Origin: Rhodanobacter sp. B05
GTDB lineage: Bacteria; Pseudomonadota; Gammaproteobacteria; Xanthomonadales; Rhodanobacteraceae
Assembly: GCF_002001085.1 (NCBI RefSeq)
Contig: NZ_MUNU01000019.1
Coordinates: forward strand, 248,001 to 312,000
DNA: 64,000 nucleotides
Direction of reading: 5' to 3'
Below, piece by piece: positions 1 through 10,190 of the stretch (position 1 is its first letter; each line of letters begins with the position of its first letter). The notes under the pieces are model-generated. The model had not been told where the DNA came from. It saw only the letters and a program-made list of their open reading frames with translations, and did not search any database. The translations under genes were made by a program, and so were the position numbers.

Positions 1-41
1 TCGAGGGATGGACTGACGGCGCGGGTGATGGCGTTCCACAT
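1..41 (-). CDS. N-terminus of probable dimethylargininase (DDAH), cut by window edge
   Basis: Only the first 13 codons are inside the window, read from 41 towards 1; they encode MWNAITRAVSPSL. The AITRAVSPS segment matches how I remember bacterial N(G),N(G)-dimethylarginine dimethylaminohydrolases beginning; these enzymes hydrolyse methylated arginine to citrulline and dimethylamine. An AGGA at about 7 nt upstream supports the start. It follows the small CCxxxC gene by 29 bp on the same strand, so the two are probably co-transcribed. The call rests on a short motif only; the catalytic Cys/His are outside the window. Confidence 0.5.
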   Translation of the reverse strand, partial: MWNAITRAVSPSL

Positions 42-70
42 GGACGATTCCTGGTCGCTTCGCGACGTGC

Positions 71-262
71 TCACGATTCGGGGTGGCGGGCGCGCCAGGC
101 TTGCAGCGCGCGTTGATAGCGTTCGATCGCTTCCTCATGAAGGTCGTAGACACAACGCACGCAGCCCTCGCCGCAGCATTCGGCCGCGTCCGGTTCGGCG
201 GGGCGGCGCGGCGCGGGATCGGCCGGATCATCGTCCGGCGGCGCGGGAACGCTGGGTTTCAC
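71..262 (-). CDS. Small oxidoreductase-like N-terminal domain protein
   Basis: A 63-residue protein with a GTG start. A proline/aspartate-rich head is followed by the cysteine cluster ECCGEGCVRCVYD and a short helix (HEEAIERYQRALQAW). The CCxxxCxxCVxD signature is that of the 'oxidoreductase-like, N-terminal' family, small cysteine-rich proteins of unknown biochemical role that are common in proteobacteria. The four clustered cysteines suggest metal or Fe-S binding, but this is inference. No signal peptide is visible, so it is probably cytoplasmic. It lies 29 bp upstream of the DDAH-like gene on the same strand. No strong Shine-Dalgarno precedes the GTG. Confidence 0.7.
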   Translation of the reverse strand: MKPSVPAPPDDDPADPAPRRPAEPDAAECCGEGCVRCVYDLHEEAIERYQRALQAWRARHPES

Positions 263-386
263 GAGATGCTGTCCGGCGTGGCTTCATGGAGGCGACCGCC
301 CGACCTCCTCCATGCCTGATGGTGCCGTCGGCGCCTGCAAAGCTCAAGGCTGCCGCATGCCGCGGCACGCTTCGCGAAGAGCATCC

Positions 387-1160
387 CTAGTTCGCGGGCT
401 TCCGGAAGCGGTAGATGAACTGGTCGGTGTGGCCGCGTATCGACTTGTCGAATACCTTGACCGTGTGCGGATCGGCCGGATTGCGCAGCGCGTTGCTCTC
501 GCCATCGAACACGAAGCCGGCGGCCTCCACTTCGCGTTTCACCGCGGCGGGATCGATCCGGTGCAAGGTGTTGGTGTCGGCAATGCCGGAACCGGCGGGG
601 GCCACATGATCGATCACCACGAACAGGCCGCCCGGCTTCAGCGCATCGTAGACCTGCTTGTCGAACCGGGCCATGTCGACTGGGCCCATGAACGGATCGT
701 GGTAATCGTGGTAGTTCTGCGAGGTGAACACCAGATCTACCGGCACCGGCACGCTCAACTGCGCCGCCGGCTGTTGCAACAGGCTGACATTGGCGTAGTG
801 CGGCGTGGTCACCAGCTGCTGCCAACTGGCCAGGCTCTTCGTGGCGAATTTCGCCATCTCATCCGGCCAGACCGTGTAGACATGTCCGGTCGGCCCCACG
901 ATGGCGCTGAACACGCGCGTCCAGTAGCCACTGCCGGGCGCCAGTTCCAGCACCTTCTGGCCGGGTTTGACCTGGGCGAACGTCATCACCAGGGCGACCT
1001 TGCGCCGCGCATCGTCGTGCCTGTCCGCCTCGCGGGCCGGGTCGTCGACCCCTTTTTGCACCGCAGCAGTGATCGCGCCACTGTGCAGGTTCGACACCTG
1101 GGCGGGCGCGGTGGCAGGAAGGGCGAGGGTCAGCAACAGGGCAAGCATGGTCGGGCGCAT
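387..1160 (-). CDS. Exported class I SAM-dependent methyltransferase-like protein
   Basis: The ATG at 1160 is preferred over an upstream in-frame start because GGAG lies 6 nt before it and it opens a clear Sec signal peptide (MRPTMLALLLTLALPATAPA, cleavage near AQ). The mature part has a Rossmann methyltransferase core: motif I VLELAPGSGYWTRVF, a second strand ending in VYTVWP, and a DALKPGGLFVVIDH post-I segment. This fits the predicted exported methyltransferase group (COG4798-like). Substrate is unknown. S-adenosylmethionine is not expected in the periplasm, so catalysis there is puzzling. 257 residues. It faces the divergent gene at 1394 across about 230 bp. Confidence 0.8.
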   Translation of the reverse strand: MRPTMLALLLTLALPATAPAQVSNLHSGAITAAVQKGVDDPAREADRHDDARRKVALVMTFAQVKPGQKVLELAPGSGYWTRVFSAIVGPTGHVYTVWPDEMAKFATKSLASWQQLVTTPHYANVSLLQQPAAQLSVPVPVDLVFTSQNYHDYHDPFMGPVDMARFDKQVYDALKPGGLFVVIDHVAPAGSGIADTNTLHRIDPAAVKREVEAAGFVFDGESNALRNPADPHTVKVFDKSIRGHTDQFIYRFRKPAN

Positions 1161-1393
1161 GGCGTACTCCAGTGGCGGGCATGTCTGCCAAGTCTGCTCC
1201 CATTTCGCGATGGCGGCCCTGTGCCGGTTGGCACAGGGCGTCGACATGGTCGATGCGGCATGCTCGGAAAGGTGGTCTGGTCAGCGATGCACCGGCCCGG
1301 GGAGGGGAGTTGAGAGGCTTGCACGCGACAGCGCCGGGACACACTGGTAAAACAGCACCTACACCCGCCCGGACATGCCCTCTGGAGCAACCG

Positions 1394-2764
1394 ATGTCAC
1401 GGTCTATGCGACTTGTCGTTCTCGGATCCGCGTTGCTGCTTGCGCAGCTGGGCATCCCCGCACATGCCCAATCCCCTGCCCAGTGGCAGTCCGAGCAGAT
1501 TGCGGCGTCGGACAAATCCGAGCGGATCATGCGGGAGGCCAACAAGCACAGGGGGCTGCTCGCCCAGTACCAGGTGATGCGTTACGCCTACGCAGCCGAC
1601 AAACAGCCCGCGTTCCGACTCATTTTCGGGCAATACCTCAGCTGGTATCAGACCTTCATCGGCGACTATCCGGATGCCGCTGCCAGCTTTTCCATCCGGC
1701 AGGCCCCGCTCAAGGACGATTATCCCTCGCCACTGACCGATCCCCGCTGGCATGCCCGCCCCGCGCTGGAAGCGATACCCGAACTGGCCAGCAAGTACCA
1801 ATTGGTCTATCTCAACGAGGCGCACAACATTCCGCTCACGCGCACCCTGACGGTGCAATTGCTCGGCAAACTTCGCCAGGAAGGTTTCGATTATTTCGCC
1901 GTCGAAACCATTTACCAGACCGACACCAAACTGCAGTCGCGCGGTTACCCCACCAGCAAGAGCGGGTTCTACACCGAGGAGCCCATCAGTGCGGAAATGG
2001 TTCGCACCGCCTTGAAACTGGGATTCAAGGTGCTCGGTTACGAGGCCCTCTCCGACGCCACCGGGGACGCTCGCGAGGCCGAGCAGGCACGCAACATCTA
2101 CAACAGCGTGTTCAAGAAAGACCCGCACGCACGACTGGTCGTCGAGGCTGGCTATGCCCACGTCCAGAAGTCGGGTGGCTTCCTGGGCGGCTCATCGATG
2201 GCCGAGCACCTGTTCAAGCTGTCCCGCATCAATGGCCTGTCCGTGGAACAGACCATGCTGATCCCGCATCCGGTGAAGAGCGACGACCATCCCGACTACA
2301 GCGCGATCATCGAGCAGTTGCATCCGACCACGCCGATCGTGTTCGTGGATGACGCGGGCAAACCCTGGTCGCTGCGACCCGGCTACGACGTCAGCGTGGT
2401 TTTCCCGCCGCAGAAGATGCGCCGGGGGCGGCCGACCTGGCTCAGCATCGGCGACCTGCGCCAACCGTTCTTCGTCAGTGGCGATCGCTGCGAACACCAT
2501 TACCCCTGCATGGTCGAGGCCCGCTACGCCAACGAGGGCCCGGATGCCATACCGGCCGACCGCATGGTGCTCGATCCGGTGCCCCTGAACGCCACCATCA
2601 ACGATCGCGTGCGCCAGGGTCAGGGAGCGCCCATTGGCGAACTCTACCTGCGACCGGGCCGCTACAACCTCACCATCGACAACGAAAACGACGACCAGAT
2701 TTTTGCGCAGAAGATTGACGTTCCCGCAGAAGACAAGGGGTCGCCCAAGCCCGGACAACCATGA
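1394..2764 (+). CDS. Exported protein, distantly ChaN/TIKI-like, function unknown
   Basis: A 456-residue protein starting at ATG 1394, with GGAG 6 nt upstream and a signal peptide (about residues 1-26, ending AHA-QS). The central part reads LVYLNEAHNIPLTRTLTV, then a helix and FDYFAVETIY. This is reminiscent of ChaN/TraB/TIKI and erythromycin-esterase-like folds, which carry a GExH motif near the first strand. A later VVEAGYAHV segment could be a second part of the site. The C-terminal 130 residues look beta-rich. I do not recognise a close family and the superfamily link is tentative. The gene stands alone between the divergent methyltransferase and the M28 peptidase, with 145 bp before the latter. 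Confidence 0.6.
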   Translation: MSRSMRLVVLGSALLLAQLGIPAHAQSPAQWQSEQIAASDKSERIMREANKHRGLLAQYQVMRYAYAADKQPAFRLIFGQYLSWYQTFIGDYPDAAASFSIRQAPLKDDYPSPLTDPRWHARPALEAIPELASKYQLVYLNEAHNIPLTRTLTVQLLGKLRQEGFDYFAVETIYQTDTKLQSRGYPTSKSGFYTEEPISAEMVRTALKLGFKVLGYEALSDATGDAREAEQARNIYNSVFKKDPHARLVVEAGYAHVQKSGGFLGGSSMAEHLFKLSRINGLSVEQTMLIPHPVKSDDHPDYSAIIEQLHPTTPIVFVDDAGKPWSLRPGYDVSVVFPPQKMRRGRPTWLSIGDLRQPFFVSGDRCEHHYPCMVEARYANEGPDAIPADRMVLDPVPLNATINDRVRQGQGAPIGELYLRPGRYNLTIDNENDDQIFAQKIDVPAEDKGSPKPGQP

Positions 2765-2909
2765 CCACCACGCTGCCGACCGGTGCTGCAACACGGGCGC
2801 GATGGTGCAAAGACCGACTGACGCGGGCGGGCCGGGTAGCCACGGCGCCGCGACCTGCCTCACCCGCAACGAATCAAATCCCTCTCAACCTGCCTGACGG
2901 AATCTGCCC

Positions 2910-5216
2910 ATGCCCCTGAACAAGATACGCCCGTTGTTGACCCTGGCCTGCATGATTGCCACGTGCACGGCAGCGGCCGGCAGCAACGTCACTCACGATG
3001 ACCAGGCGATGCTCGGCTTTGCGCCGGCCAATGCAGCCACGCAAGTGAGCCTGGAGCAGCGCTTCGACGCCCAGCTCGACCCGGCCGACCAGCGCCGCTG
3101 GATGAAGCAGATGTCGTCCGAGCCGAACCAGGTCGGCTCGCCGCACGACAAGGCGAATGCCGAGTTCATGCTGAAGAAGTTTCGCGAATGGGGCTGGGAC
3201 GCGCATATCGAGACCTTCAGCGTGCTCTACCCCACGCCGAAGAAGGTGGCGCTGGAACTGCTCGGGCCGCATCCGTTCACGGCCATGTTGCACGAGCCGC
3301 CGATTCCCGGTGACGCCACCTCCGATCTGCCCGGCGCATTGCCCCCCTACAACGTCTATGGCGGCGACGGCGACGTCACCGCCGAACTGGTCTATGTCAA
3401 CCAAGGCATGCCCGACGACTACAAGGAACTGGCCCGCCGTGGCATCGACGTACGCGGCAAGATCGTGATCACTCGCTACGGCGGTGGCTGGCGCGGACTG
3501 AAGCCGAAACTGGCGCAGGAACATGGCGCCGTGGGCTGCCTGATCTATTCCGACCCGCACGACGATGGCTACGCGCAGGGCGACGCCTATCCCAAGGGCG
3601 GCTGGCGCCCGGCCGAGGGCGTGCAGCGCGGCTCCGTGGCCGACATGCAGCAATACCCCGGCGACCCCCTCACCCCTGGCATCGGCTCCACGCCCGGCGC
3701 CAAGCGGCTGGCGATCAAGGACGCGAAAACCCTGCTGAAAATTCCGGTGCTGCCGATCTCGTATGCGGATGCCACTCCGCTGCTGCGCTCGCTGAGCGGA
3801 CCCGTGGCACCCGCCAGCTGGCGCGGTTCGCTGCCGTTGACCTACCACGTGGGGCCCAGCGCGGCCAAGGCGCACATGACCGTGCTGTCGGACTGGAGCC
3901 AGAAGCCGGTCTACGACGTGATCGCGACGATCAAGGGCGCGACCGCCCCGGACCAGTGGATCATCCGCGGCAACCATCACGATGGCTGGGTCTTCGGTGC
4001 CTGGGATCCGCTCGCCGGCAATGTCGCCCTGCTGGCCGAGGCCAAGGCCATCGGCGCACTCGTCAAGCAGGGCTGGCGTCCACAACGCACCCTGGTCTAT
4101 GCCAGCTGGGACGGTGAGGAACCGGGCCTGCTGGGCTCCACCGAATGGGCCGAGACGCATGCGAAGGAGCTGCAGGCCAAGGCCGTGTTGTACGTCAACT
4201 CGGATACCAACGGGCGCGGCTTTCTCGGCGCTGGCGGCAGCCATTCCCTGCAGCATCTGGTCAACCAGGTCGCCGATGGCGTGACCGATCCGGAAACCCA
4301 TGTCAGCGTGGGCGAACGCCTGCGCGCGCACATGATGGTCGAGGGCAGCGGCAAGGACGCCAGACCCGATGCCAAGGTCAACGCAAAACTGGCGGCGGCC
4401 GGCGGCGACTTGCCGATCGAGGCGCTGGGTTCGGGCTCCGATTACAGCGCATTCCTGGAGCATCTCGGCATCACCACGCTCGACCTCGGCTTCGGCGGCG
4501 AGGACGACAACGGCGGCATTTACCATTCGCGCTACGACTCGTTCGACCACTACATCCGCTTCGGCGATCCCACGTTCGAATACGGTGTGGCACTCTCCAA
4601 GGTGGCCGGCCACATCGTGCTGCGCATGGCCGACGCCAACCTGCTGCCGCTGCGCTTCGGCGATTTCAGCAACACGCTGGACCGCTACGTCGGCGAGCTG
4701 CACCAGCTGGTCGACAGCACGCGCAAGGCTACGGCGCAACAGCATCGCCTGCTGGACATGCACGCTTACGCGCTGGATGCCGACCCCACCCGCCCGCTCG
4801 CTCCGCCGGCGCGCGAATCCGACGTGCCCGCGATCGATCTCGCCCCGCTGGACCAGGCGGCGAAGCAACTGGACAAGAGCGCACAGGCCTTCCAGGCGGC
4901 GTACGCCAGGCGCGCCGCTGCGGGCTTCCAGCTGTCGGCCACGCAACAGGAGCAGATCAACCAGCAAATGGGGCACATGGAACAGGCGCTGACCGATGCC
5001 GCCGGCCTGCCCGGCCGGCCCTGGTTCAAGCACTTCATCTATGCACCGGGCATGCTCACCGGCTACGGCGTGAAAACCGTTCCCGGCGTGCGCGAGGCGA
5101 TCGAGGCACGGCGCTGGGATGAGGCCAATCGCTACGCCGCGATCACTGCCAAGGTGCTGGACGGCTATCGTGCGCAACTCGACCGGCTGACGGCGATGTT
5201 GAACCCATCCAGCTAG
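2910..5216 (+). CDS. Secreted M28 family metallopeptidase (glutamate carboxypeptidase II-like)
   Basis: A 768-residue protein with an N-terminal signal peptide (cleavage near TAAAGS). It has a protease-associated domain (about residues 130-300), a Zn peptidase domain and a C-terminal transferrin-receptor-like dimerisation domain. Metal and catalytic residues are visible: His in GNHHDGWVFGAWDP, the bridging Asp of AWDP, the Glu pair of WDGEEPGLLG near residue 400, the Asp of VNSDTNGRG, and the final His of YHSRYDS. This is the architecture of glutamate carboxypeptidase II/PSMA-type exopeptidases. It probably acts in the periplasm or outside the cell, removing C-terminal residues from peptides. 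Substrate preference cannot be read from sequence. Confidence 0.9.
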   Translation: MPLNKIRPLLTLACMIATCTAAAGSNVTHDDQAMLGFAPANAATQVSLEQRFDAQLDPADQRRWMKQMSSEPNQVGSPHDKANAEFMLKKFREWGWDAHIETFSVLYPTPKKVALELLGPHPFTAMLHEPPIPGDATSDLPGALPPYNVYGGDGDVTAELVYVNQGMPDDYKELARRGIDVRGKIVITRYGGGWRGLKPKLAQEHGAVGCLIYSDPHDDGYAQGDAYPKGGWRPAEGVQRGSVADMQQYPGDPLTPGIGSTPGAKRLAIKDAKTLLKIPVLPISYADATPLLRSLSGPVAPASWRGSLPLTYHVGPSAAKAHMTVLSDWSQKPVYDVIATIKGATAPDQWIIRGNHHDGWVFGAWDPLAGNVALLAEAKAIGALVKQGWRPQRTLVYASWDGEEPGLLGSTEWAETHAKELQAKAVLYVNSDTNGRGFLGAGGSHSLQHLVNQVADGVTDPETHVSVGERLRAHMMVEGSGKDARPDAKVNAKLAAAGGDLPIEALGSGSDYSAFLEHLGITTLDLGFGGEDDNGGIYHSRYDSFDHYIRFGDPTFEYGVALSKVAGHIVLRMADANLLPLRFGDFSNTLDRYVGELHQLVDSTRKATAQQHRLLDMHAYALDADPTRPLAPPARESDVPAIDLAPLDQAAKQLDKSAQAFQAAYARRAAAGFQLSATQQEQINQQMGHMEQALTDAAGLPGRPWFKHFIYAPGMLTGYGVKTVPGVREAIEARRWDEANRYAAITAKVLDGYRAQLDRLTAMLNPSS

Positions 5217-5227
5217 CGCAACGACTT

Positions 5228-5254
5228 GGCGGGCGATCCCCATGGGGGTCGCCC
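5228..5254 (+). other. Perfect hairpin downstream of the M28 peptidase gene
   Basis: GGGCGATCCCC and GGGGGTCGCCC form an 11-bp stem with a two-base loop 12 bp after the stop codon. There is no T-run, so it is not a textbook intrinsic terminator. It may protect the 3' end or contribute to termination. It lies about 40 bp before the next gene on the same strand. Confidence 0.5.
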
Positions 5255-5295
5255 GCGCAGGAGACGCAGGAGCGCCGGTCTGTCGGAGCAAGACC

Positions 5296-6336
5296 ATGTC
5301 GCTGACGAACTTCATCCAATCGAACGTGCGCAAGCTGGATCCCGGCAGCTTCGCGCTGGTGATGGCCACCGGCATCGTCTCCATCGACGCCAGCCAGCAT
5401 GGCATGCCCATGCTGGCGCTCGTGCTGTTTGCCCTGAACCTGGCCGCCTATGGAGTGCTGGCGTTGCTGAGCCTGTTGCGGGTGCTGCAAGCCCGGAACG
5501 AGATGGTTCACGACTTCACCAGCCCGGCACGCGGCGCGGGCTTCCTCACCTTCGTCGCCGCCAGCTGCGTGCTGGCCGGTCAATGCCTGCTGGTCGTGTA
5601 CTGGCCGGCATGGGCCATCGCACTGACCGCGGTCGGCGCGATCGGCTGGGTCAGCCTGTTGTACCTGCTGCTGCTCGCCGTGATCACCGGCCAGCGCAAG
5701 CCCGATTTCCGACGCAGCATCAACGGCGGCTGGCTGGTGGCCGTGGTCTCGACCCAGTCGCTGGCCGTGGCGCTGACCCTGCTGGTGGCGCACGGCGGGG
5801 CGACGCCTGCACTCGGCTGGCTGTTCGCCGCGCTGTGCCTGTACCTCGTCGGCGCGGCGCTATACCTGATCCTGATCACCCTGATCTTCTACCGGCTGCT
5901 GTTCCTGCCGCTCGCCGCCAGTGGTTTCACGCCACCGTACTGGATCAACATGGGCGCGCTGGCGATCACCACCCTGGCCGGCGCCCTGCTCGTGCTGCAT
6001 GCGCCGGCGCAGGCACCCTTGGGCGACCTGGTGCCGTTCGTGAAGGGCTTCACCCTGTTCTTCTGGGCCACCGCGACCTGGTGGATTCCGCTGCTGGCGA
6101 TCCTCGAACTCTGGCGCCACGGGTTGCGCCACGTGCGCCTGCGTTACGAGGTCGACGACTGGGATATCGTGTTTCCGCTGGGCATGTACACGGTCGGCAC
6201 GCATGCGCTGGGGCAGGCCCTCAATCTCGATCTGCTGCAGCCGGTGTCGGACATCGGCGTCTACATCAGCCTGCTGGCCTGGCTGCTGGTGGCCGCCGGC
6301 GCAGTGCGGCATTGGAGAAGCGTGTTCACAAGCTGA
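5296..6336 (+). CDS. TDT family (TehA/SLAC1-like) membrane transporter
   Basis: A 346-residue integral membrane protein with about ten hydrophobic segments. It starts at ATG 5296 with GGAG 8 nt upstream. The N-terminal LDPGSFALVMATGIVSI is the hallmark of the tellurite-resistance/dicarboxylate transporter (TDT) family, whose structural model is the TehA/SLAC1 anion channel fold. Members carry small anions, C4-dicarboxylates or sulfite; the substrate here is not determinable. The gene ends 60 bp from the convergent proA. No terminator with a T-run is visible between them. Confidence 0.85.
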   Translation: MSLTNFIQSNVRKLDPGSFALVMATGIVSIDASQHGMPMLALVLFALNLAAYGVLALLSLLRVLQARNEMVHDFTSPARGAGFLTFVAASCVLAGQCLLVVYWPAWAIALTAVGAIGWVSLLYLLLLAVITGQRKPDFRRSINGGWLVAVVSTQSLAVALTLLVAHGGATPALGWLFAALCLYLVGAALYLILITLIFYRLLFLPLAASGFTPPYWINMGALAITTLAGALLVLHAPAQAPLGDLVPFVKGFTLFFWATATWWIPLLAILELWRHGLRHVRLRYEVDDWDIVFPLGMYTVGTHALGQALNLDLLQPVSDIGVYISLLAWLLVAAGAVRHWRSVFTS

Positions 6337-6396
6337 TCGGTGGCGCGCCGCAGGTCGCCGCATCCGGCGCGCGTGCGTTCGGTCAATTGACCGCTC

Positions 6397-7686
6397 TCAG
6401 CTCTCGAGCCTGGCGTGTCCCGCGGACATGCGGCTTTCGGCGTGCCGCACCTGCCCTGCCCCGCGCAACACGAAGCGCTCGATCGTCAGCGCCTCGGCAC
6501 CCATCGGCCCGTACGCATGCAGGCGTGTAGTCGAGATGCCGATCTCGGCGCCGAGGCCCAACTCGCCGCCGTCGCTGAAGCGCGAGGAGGTGTTCACCAT
6601 CACCACGGCCGCTCGCAGCGCATGCACGAAGCGTTCGGCGACGTCCGGATCCTCGGTGGCGATCACCTCGGTGTGGTCGGAACCGTAACAGCGGATATGC
6701 GCGATGGCCTCCTCCAGACTGTCCACCACGCCCACCGCCAGCTTGAGGCTGAGGAACTCGGCGGCGAAATCGTCGTCGCTGGCGGACTCCATCCCGGGAC
6801 ACAGCGCACGCGAGCGCTCGTCGCCGAGCAGTTCCACCCCGCGCCGCTGCAAGGCCTTTGCCGCACGCGGCAGGAAGGCCGCGGCGACGTCCGCATGCAC
6901 CAGCAGTGTCTCCAGCGCATTGCAGGCAGACGGGCGCGAGACCTTGCCGTCGATCAGGATATCCAGCGCCTTCTCCAAGTTGGCGTGCGCATCGACATAC
7001 AGATGGCACACACCCTTGTAGTGCTTGATCACCGGCACTCGTGCATGCTCGGCGACGAAGCGGATCAGGCCTTCGCCGCCACGCGGGATGGCCAGGTCGA
7101 CGATATCGCTGAGTTGCAGCAGTTCGACCATCGTCTCGCGCCGCAGGTCTTCGACCAGGGTCAGCGCGGCGACGGGAACGCCATGAGCCCGCAGCGCCGA
7201 CTTCAGCGCGGCGGCGATCGCGGTATTGGAATGAATCGCCTCGGAGCCACCGCGCAGGATCACCGCATTGCCGGCCATCAGGCAAAGCGCTGCGGCCTCC
7301 GCGGTGACGTTGGGGCGCGCCTCGTAGATCATCGCGATCACGCCAAGCGGGATGCGCACGCGTTCGATCGCCAGCCCGTTCGGCCGCGTTTCGCGGCGGG
7401 TCGTCACGCCCACCGGATCGGGCAGCTCGGCGACCTCGCGCAGCGCGCTGGCGATGCCGGCCACGCGCGCCTCATCCAGCCGCAGCCGGTCCAGCATCGC
7501 GCCCTGCACGCCCTTCGCCGCGGCGTGACGCATGTCCTCGGCGTTTGCGGCGAGCACCGCCGACGACCGCGCCTCCAGCGCCGCGGCCATGTCACGCAGC
7601 AGTGCGCGCTTGCGCGCGGTATCCATCGCGGCCACGACCTGGGCGGCGTCACGGCAGGCCATGGCCTGTTCGCGGATCGTGCTCAT
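6397..7686 (-). CDS. proA: Glutamate-5-semialdehyde dehydrogenase (gamma-glutamyl phosphate reductase)
   Basis: Second step of proline synthesis: NADPH-dependent reduction of gamma-glutamyl phosphate to glutamate-5-semialdehyde. At 429 residues it has normal family length. The catalytic Cys sits in [17 protein letters not shown], and other family signatures are [13 protein letters not shown] and [14 protein letters not shown]. The start overlaps the proB stop by the ATGA arrangement (7683-7686), so the two enzymes are translationally coupled, as expected for a labile channelled intermediate. It is the last gene of the arginine/proline cluster. Confidence 0.97.
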   Translation of the reverse strand: MSTIREQAMACRDAAQVVAAMDTARKRALLRDMAAALEARSSAVLAANAEDMRHAAAKGVQGAMLDRLRLDEARVAGIASALREVAELPDPVGVTTRRETRPNGLAIERVRIPLGVIAMIYEARPNVTAEAAALCLMAGNAVILRGGSEAIHSNTAIAAALKSALRAHGVPVAALTLVEDLRRETMVELLQLSDIVDLAIPRGGEGLIRFVAEHARVPVIKHYKGVCHLYVDAHANLEKALDILIDGKVSRPSACNALETLLVHADVAAAFLPRAAKALQRRGVELLGDERSRALCPGMESASDDDFAAEFLSLKLAVGVVDSLEEAIAHIRCYGSDHTEVIATEDPDVAERFVHALRAAVVMVNTSSRFSDGGELGLGAEIGISTTRLHAYGPMGAEALTIERFVLRGAGQVRHAESRMSAGHARLES

Positions 7687-8870
7687 GCGTTGATCTCCTG
7701 CCCGGGGACGACCGGGCGATTCATCGTGACGAGATCGTCACGATGTACCACCTCGTCGCCGTAGCTGTAGCCGAGTACGTCGCCGATCTCGCGGCTGTGT
7801 CGGCCTGCCACGCGGCGCACCTCGGCAGCGCCGTACTGGCTGAGTCCACGTGCTATGACGGTGCCGGCGACATCGGCGATCTCGATCAGGTCGCCGCGAT
7901 GGAACTCGCCGTCGGCGCCAAGCACGCCGCCCGGCAGCAGCGAGACGCGCCCGCCGCCCAGAGCCTTCGCTGCGCCGGCGTCGACGCGAATGCGGCCCGG
8001 CGAGGCCGGCGCGTGGCGTAACCAGTATTTGCGCGCTTGCAAGCGAGTGGAGGCTGCGGCGATCAGCGTGCCACGCAGCTGCCCGCGTTGCAGCGCCTGC
8101 ACAGTGGTCGCCTCGCGACCGTTGAAGAAGGCGGTGGGAATGCCGGCCGCAGCCGCCTTCGCCGCTGCTTCCAGCTTGGTGCGCATGCCACCGGTGCCGG
8201 CAGCGCTACCGCTGTCGCCGGCCATCGCCACGATCTCGGGGGTCAGCGCGGCGACATGAGCGATTGGCGTGGCCGCCGGGTCGCGCCGCGGGTCGGCGCT
8301 GTACAGCGCATCGACATCGGAGGCGATCAGCAACAGGTCGGCATCGACCAGGGCGGCCACGATGGCGGCGAGATTATCATTGTCGCCGAGCTTCAGCTCG
8401 TCCACCGAGACGGTGTCGTTCTCGTTGATCACCGGCAACACGCCGAGCGGCAACAACTCGCGCAGAGTGGCACGCGCATTGAGGTAGCGGCGGCGGTTGC
8501 GCAGATCGTCATGAGTCAGCAACACCTGCGCTACCGGCCGCGCGACCAGCGATTGCCACAGCGCGATCATCGGTGCCTGGCCCAGCGCGGCCAGCGCCTG
8601 GCGCGCAGCGAGACCGTCACTGCCGTTGACGTGCTGACGCAACAGCGCGCGCCCGGCCGCCACCGCGCCGGAAGACACCAGCACCACTTCGCGTCCCTCC
8701 GCATGACTGGCGGCGATGAAGCCGGCCAGCGTTTCGGCATAGCGAGGGGTAAGGCCACCGCCGTCGGCGGCGAGCAGGTTGCTGCCGACCTTCAGCACGG
8801 CGCGGTGCCAGCGCGGCAAAGCCTGTTCGGGCAGAACGGTACGCGTCGTTTTCGTGTCGATCACCGTCAT
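7683..8870 (-). CDS. proB: Glutamate 5-kinase with PUA domain
   Basis: First step of proline synthesis: ATP-dependent phosphorylation of glutamate. The start at 8870 gives 395 residues and lies 14 bp after argH; a longer frame running into argH is unlikely. The amino-acid-kinase domain (residues about 20-270) has [24 protein letters not shown] and the [17 protein letters not shown] substrate loop. A C-terminal PUA domain follows (about 290-380). Proline feedback inhibition is usual for the family. It sits between argH and proA, an order known in Xanthomonas. Confidence 0.96.
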   Translation of the reverse strand: MTVIDTKTTRTVLPEQALPRWHRAVLKVGSNLLAADGGGLTPRYAETLAGFIAASHAEGREVVLVSSGAVAAGRALLRQHVNGSDGLAARQALAALGQAPMIALWQSLVARPVAQVLLTHDDLRNRRRYLNARATLRELLPLGVLPVINENDTVSVDELKLGDNDNLAAIVAALVDADLLLIASDVDALYSADPRRDPAATPIAHVAALTPEIVAMAGDSGSAAGTGGMRTKLEAAAKAAAAGIPTAFFNGREATTVQALQRGQLRGTLIAAASTRLQARKYWLRHAPASPGRIRVDAGAAKALGGGRVSLLPGGVLGADGEFHRGDLIEIADVAGTVIARGLSQYGAAEVRRVAGRHSREIGDVLGYSYGDEVVHRDDLVTMNRPVVPGQEINA

Positions 8871-8884
8871 GCCCGTATCCCCGC

Positions 8885-10180
8885 TCAATCGCCGAGTGCG
8901 CGCAATCGCGCGTGCAATTCGTCCAGCCGCAAGTCGTTGCCGGCGCCCGGCGACACGCGCGCGGCGAGGCTGCCTTCCGGCGTGCGTCCCTGCCCGGCCG
9001 ATGCAGCAGCTTCCGCAGCGGCACGATACGCGTCGCGGAACGGCACGCCGGCGGCGGCCTGCTCGATCGCCACGTCGGTCGCATACATCGCCGGCTCGAT
9101 CGCGGCGAGCATCGCCGGCGCATTCCACGTTAGCCGCGCGAGCAGATCAGGCACCAACTCCAGCGCGCCGAGGCCGTGGCGCACGCCGTGGAACAGCGAG
9201 CCCTTGGAGAACTGCAGGTCGCGCTGGTAACCGGACGGCAGCGACAGCAGCTGCTCGATCTCGGTGCGCGCAGCGGCGACGCTGGCGTAGCTGGCGCGTA
9301 GCAGCTCGACCACATCAGGGTTGCGCTTGTTCGGCATGATCGAGCTGCCGGTGGTGTATTCGGGCGGCAGCTTCACGAAGTTGAACTCGGCCGTGGTGAA
9401 CAGCGACAAGTCCCACGCCAGCCGACGCAGGTCGAGCAGCGCGCTGCCGATCGCCTCCAGTACCGCCATCTCGAACTTGCCGCGCGAGAGCTGCGCGTAG
9501 ATCGGCGAGACCTGCATGCGCGAGAAGCCGAGCGCCTGCGTGGTGTGCTCGCGGTCCAGCTTGAGGTTGACGCCGTAGCCGGCAGCCGTGCCGAGTGGGT
9601 TCGCGTCGATCCACGTCGAGGTCTGCTGTGCACGCAGGGCGTTGTCGATGTAGCCTTCGGCGAAACCGGCAAACCACATCGCCGTGGACGACACCACGGC
9701 GCGCTGCAGATGCGTGTAACCCGGCAACGGAAACGCGGGCTGTGCGGCACGATCGAGGCAGACCTGCGCGATCGTGCGGCAATGCGTCTGCAGGGCGGCC
9801 AGTCGATCCTTCAGCCACAACCGCGTGGCGACCAGGATCTGATCGTTGCGGCTGCGCCCGGTGTGCACGCGGCGGCCGGCATCGCCGAGGCGTTCGGTGA
9901 GCCGCGCCTCGATCGCCGAATGGCCGTCCTCGTAGCGATCGTCGAGCACGAACGTACCTGCACGAAAATCCGCCGCCAGCACATCCAACTCGTGCTTCAA
10001 GGCTGTCGCTTCGTCGGCGCTGACCACACCGATATTCGCCAGCCCTTCCACATGCGCCTTGCTGGCGGTGATGTCATGCAGGAAGAACTCGCGATCCAGC
10101 AATACGTCGTCACCGGCGAGGAACTTCATGATCTTCGCGTCGATCTGGATGCCGGTTTTTTGCCAGAGGGGTTGGGTCAT
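8885..10180 (-). CDS. argH: Argininosuccinate lyase
   Basis: Final step of arginine synthesis: cleaves argininosuccinate into arginine and fumarate. 431 residues. The fumarase/ASL superfamily signature [13 protein letters not shown] carries the mobile catalytic loop, and [17 protein letters not shown] is typical of ASL. A palindromic purine/pyrimidine repeat lies immediately upstream, so the sequence before the ATG is pyrimidine-rich and I see no Shine-Dalgarno. Translation may therefore depend on coupling or on weak initiation. It lies 119 bp downstream of argC and 14 bp upstream of proB. Confidence 0.97.
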   Translation of the reverse strand: MTQPLWQKTGIQIDAKIMKFLAGDDVLLDREFFLHDITASKAHVEGLANIGVVSADEATALKHELDVLAADFRAGTFVLDDRYEDGHSAIEARLTERLGDAGRRVHTGRSRNDQILVATRLWLKDRLAALQTHCRTIAQVCLDRAAQPAFPLPGYTHLQRAVVSSTAMWFAGFAEGYIDNALRAQQTSTWIDANPLGTAAGYGVNLKLDREHTTQALGFSRMQVSPIYAQLSRGKFEMAVLEAIGSALLDLRRLAWDLSLFTTAEFNFVKLPPEYTTGSSIMPNKRNPDVVELLRASYASVAAARTEIEQLLSLPSGYQRDLQFSKGSLFHGVRHGLGALELVPDLLARLTWNAPAMLAAIEPAMYATDVAIEQAAAGVPFRDAYRAAAEAAASAGQGRTPEGSLAARVSPGAGNDLRLDELHARLRALGD

Positions 10181-10190
10181 GGGAGAGCCG

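Noticed and set aside
2761-2921. ATG overlapping the preceding stop (ATGA) opens a 50-codon frame before the M28 gene
   Set aside because: The product is low in hydrophobic order and Arg/Thr/Pro-rich, overlaps the real M28 start, and has no recognisable motif; most likely chance frame in GC-rich DNA.
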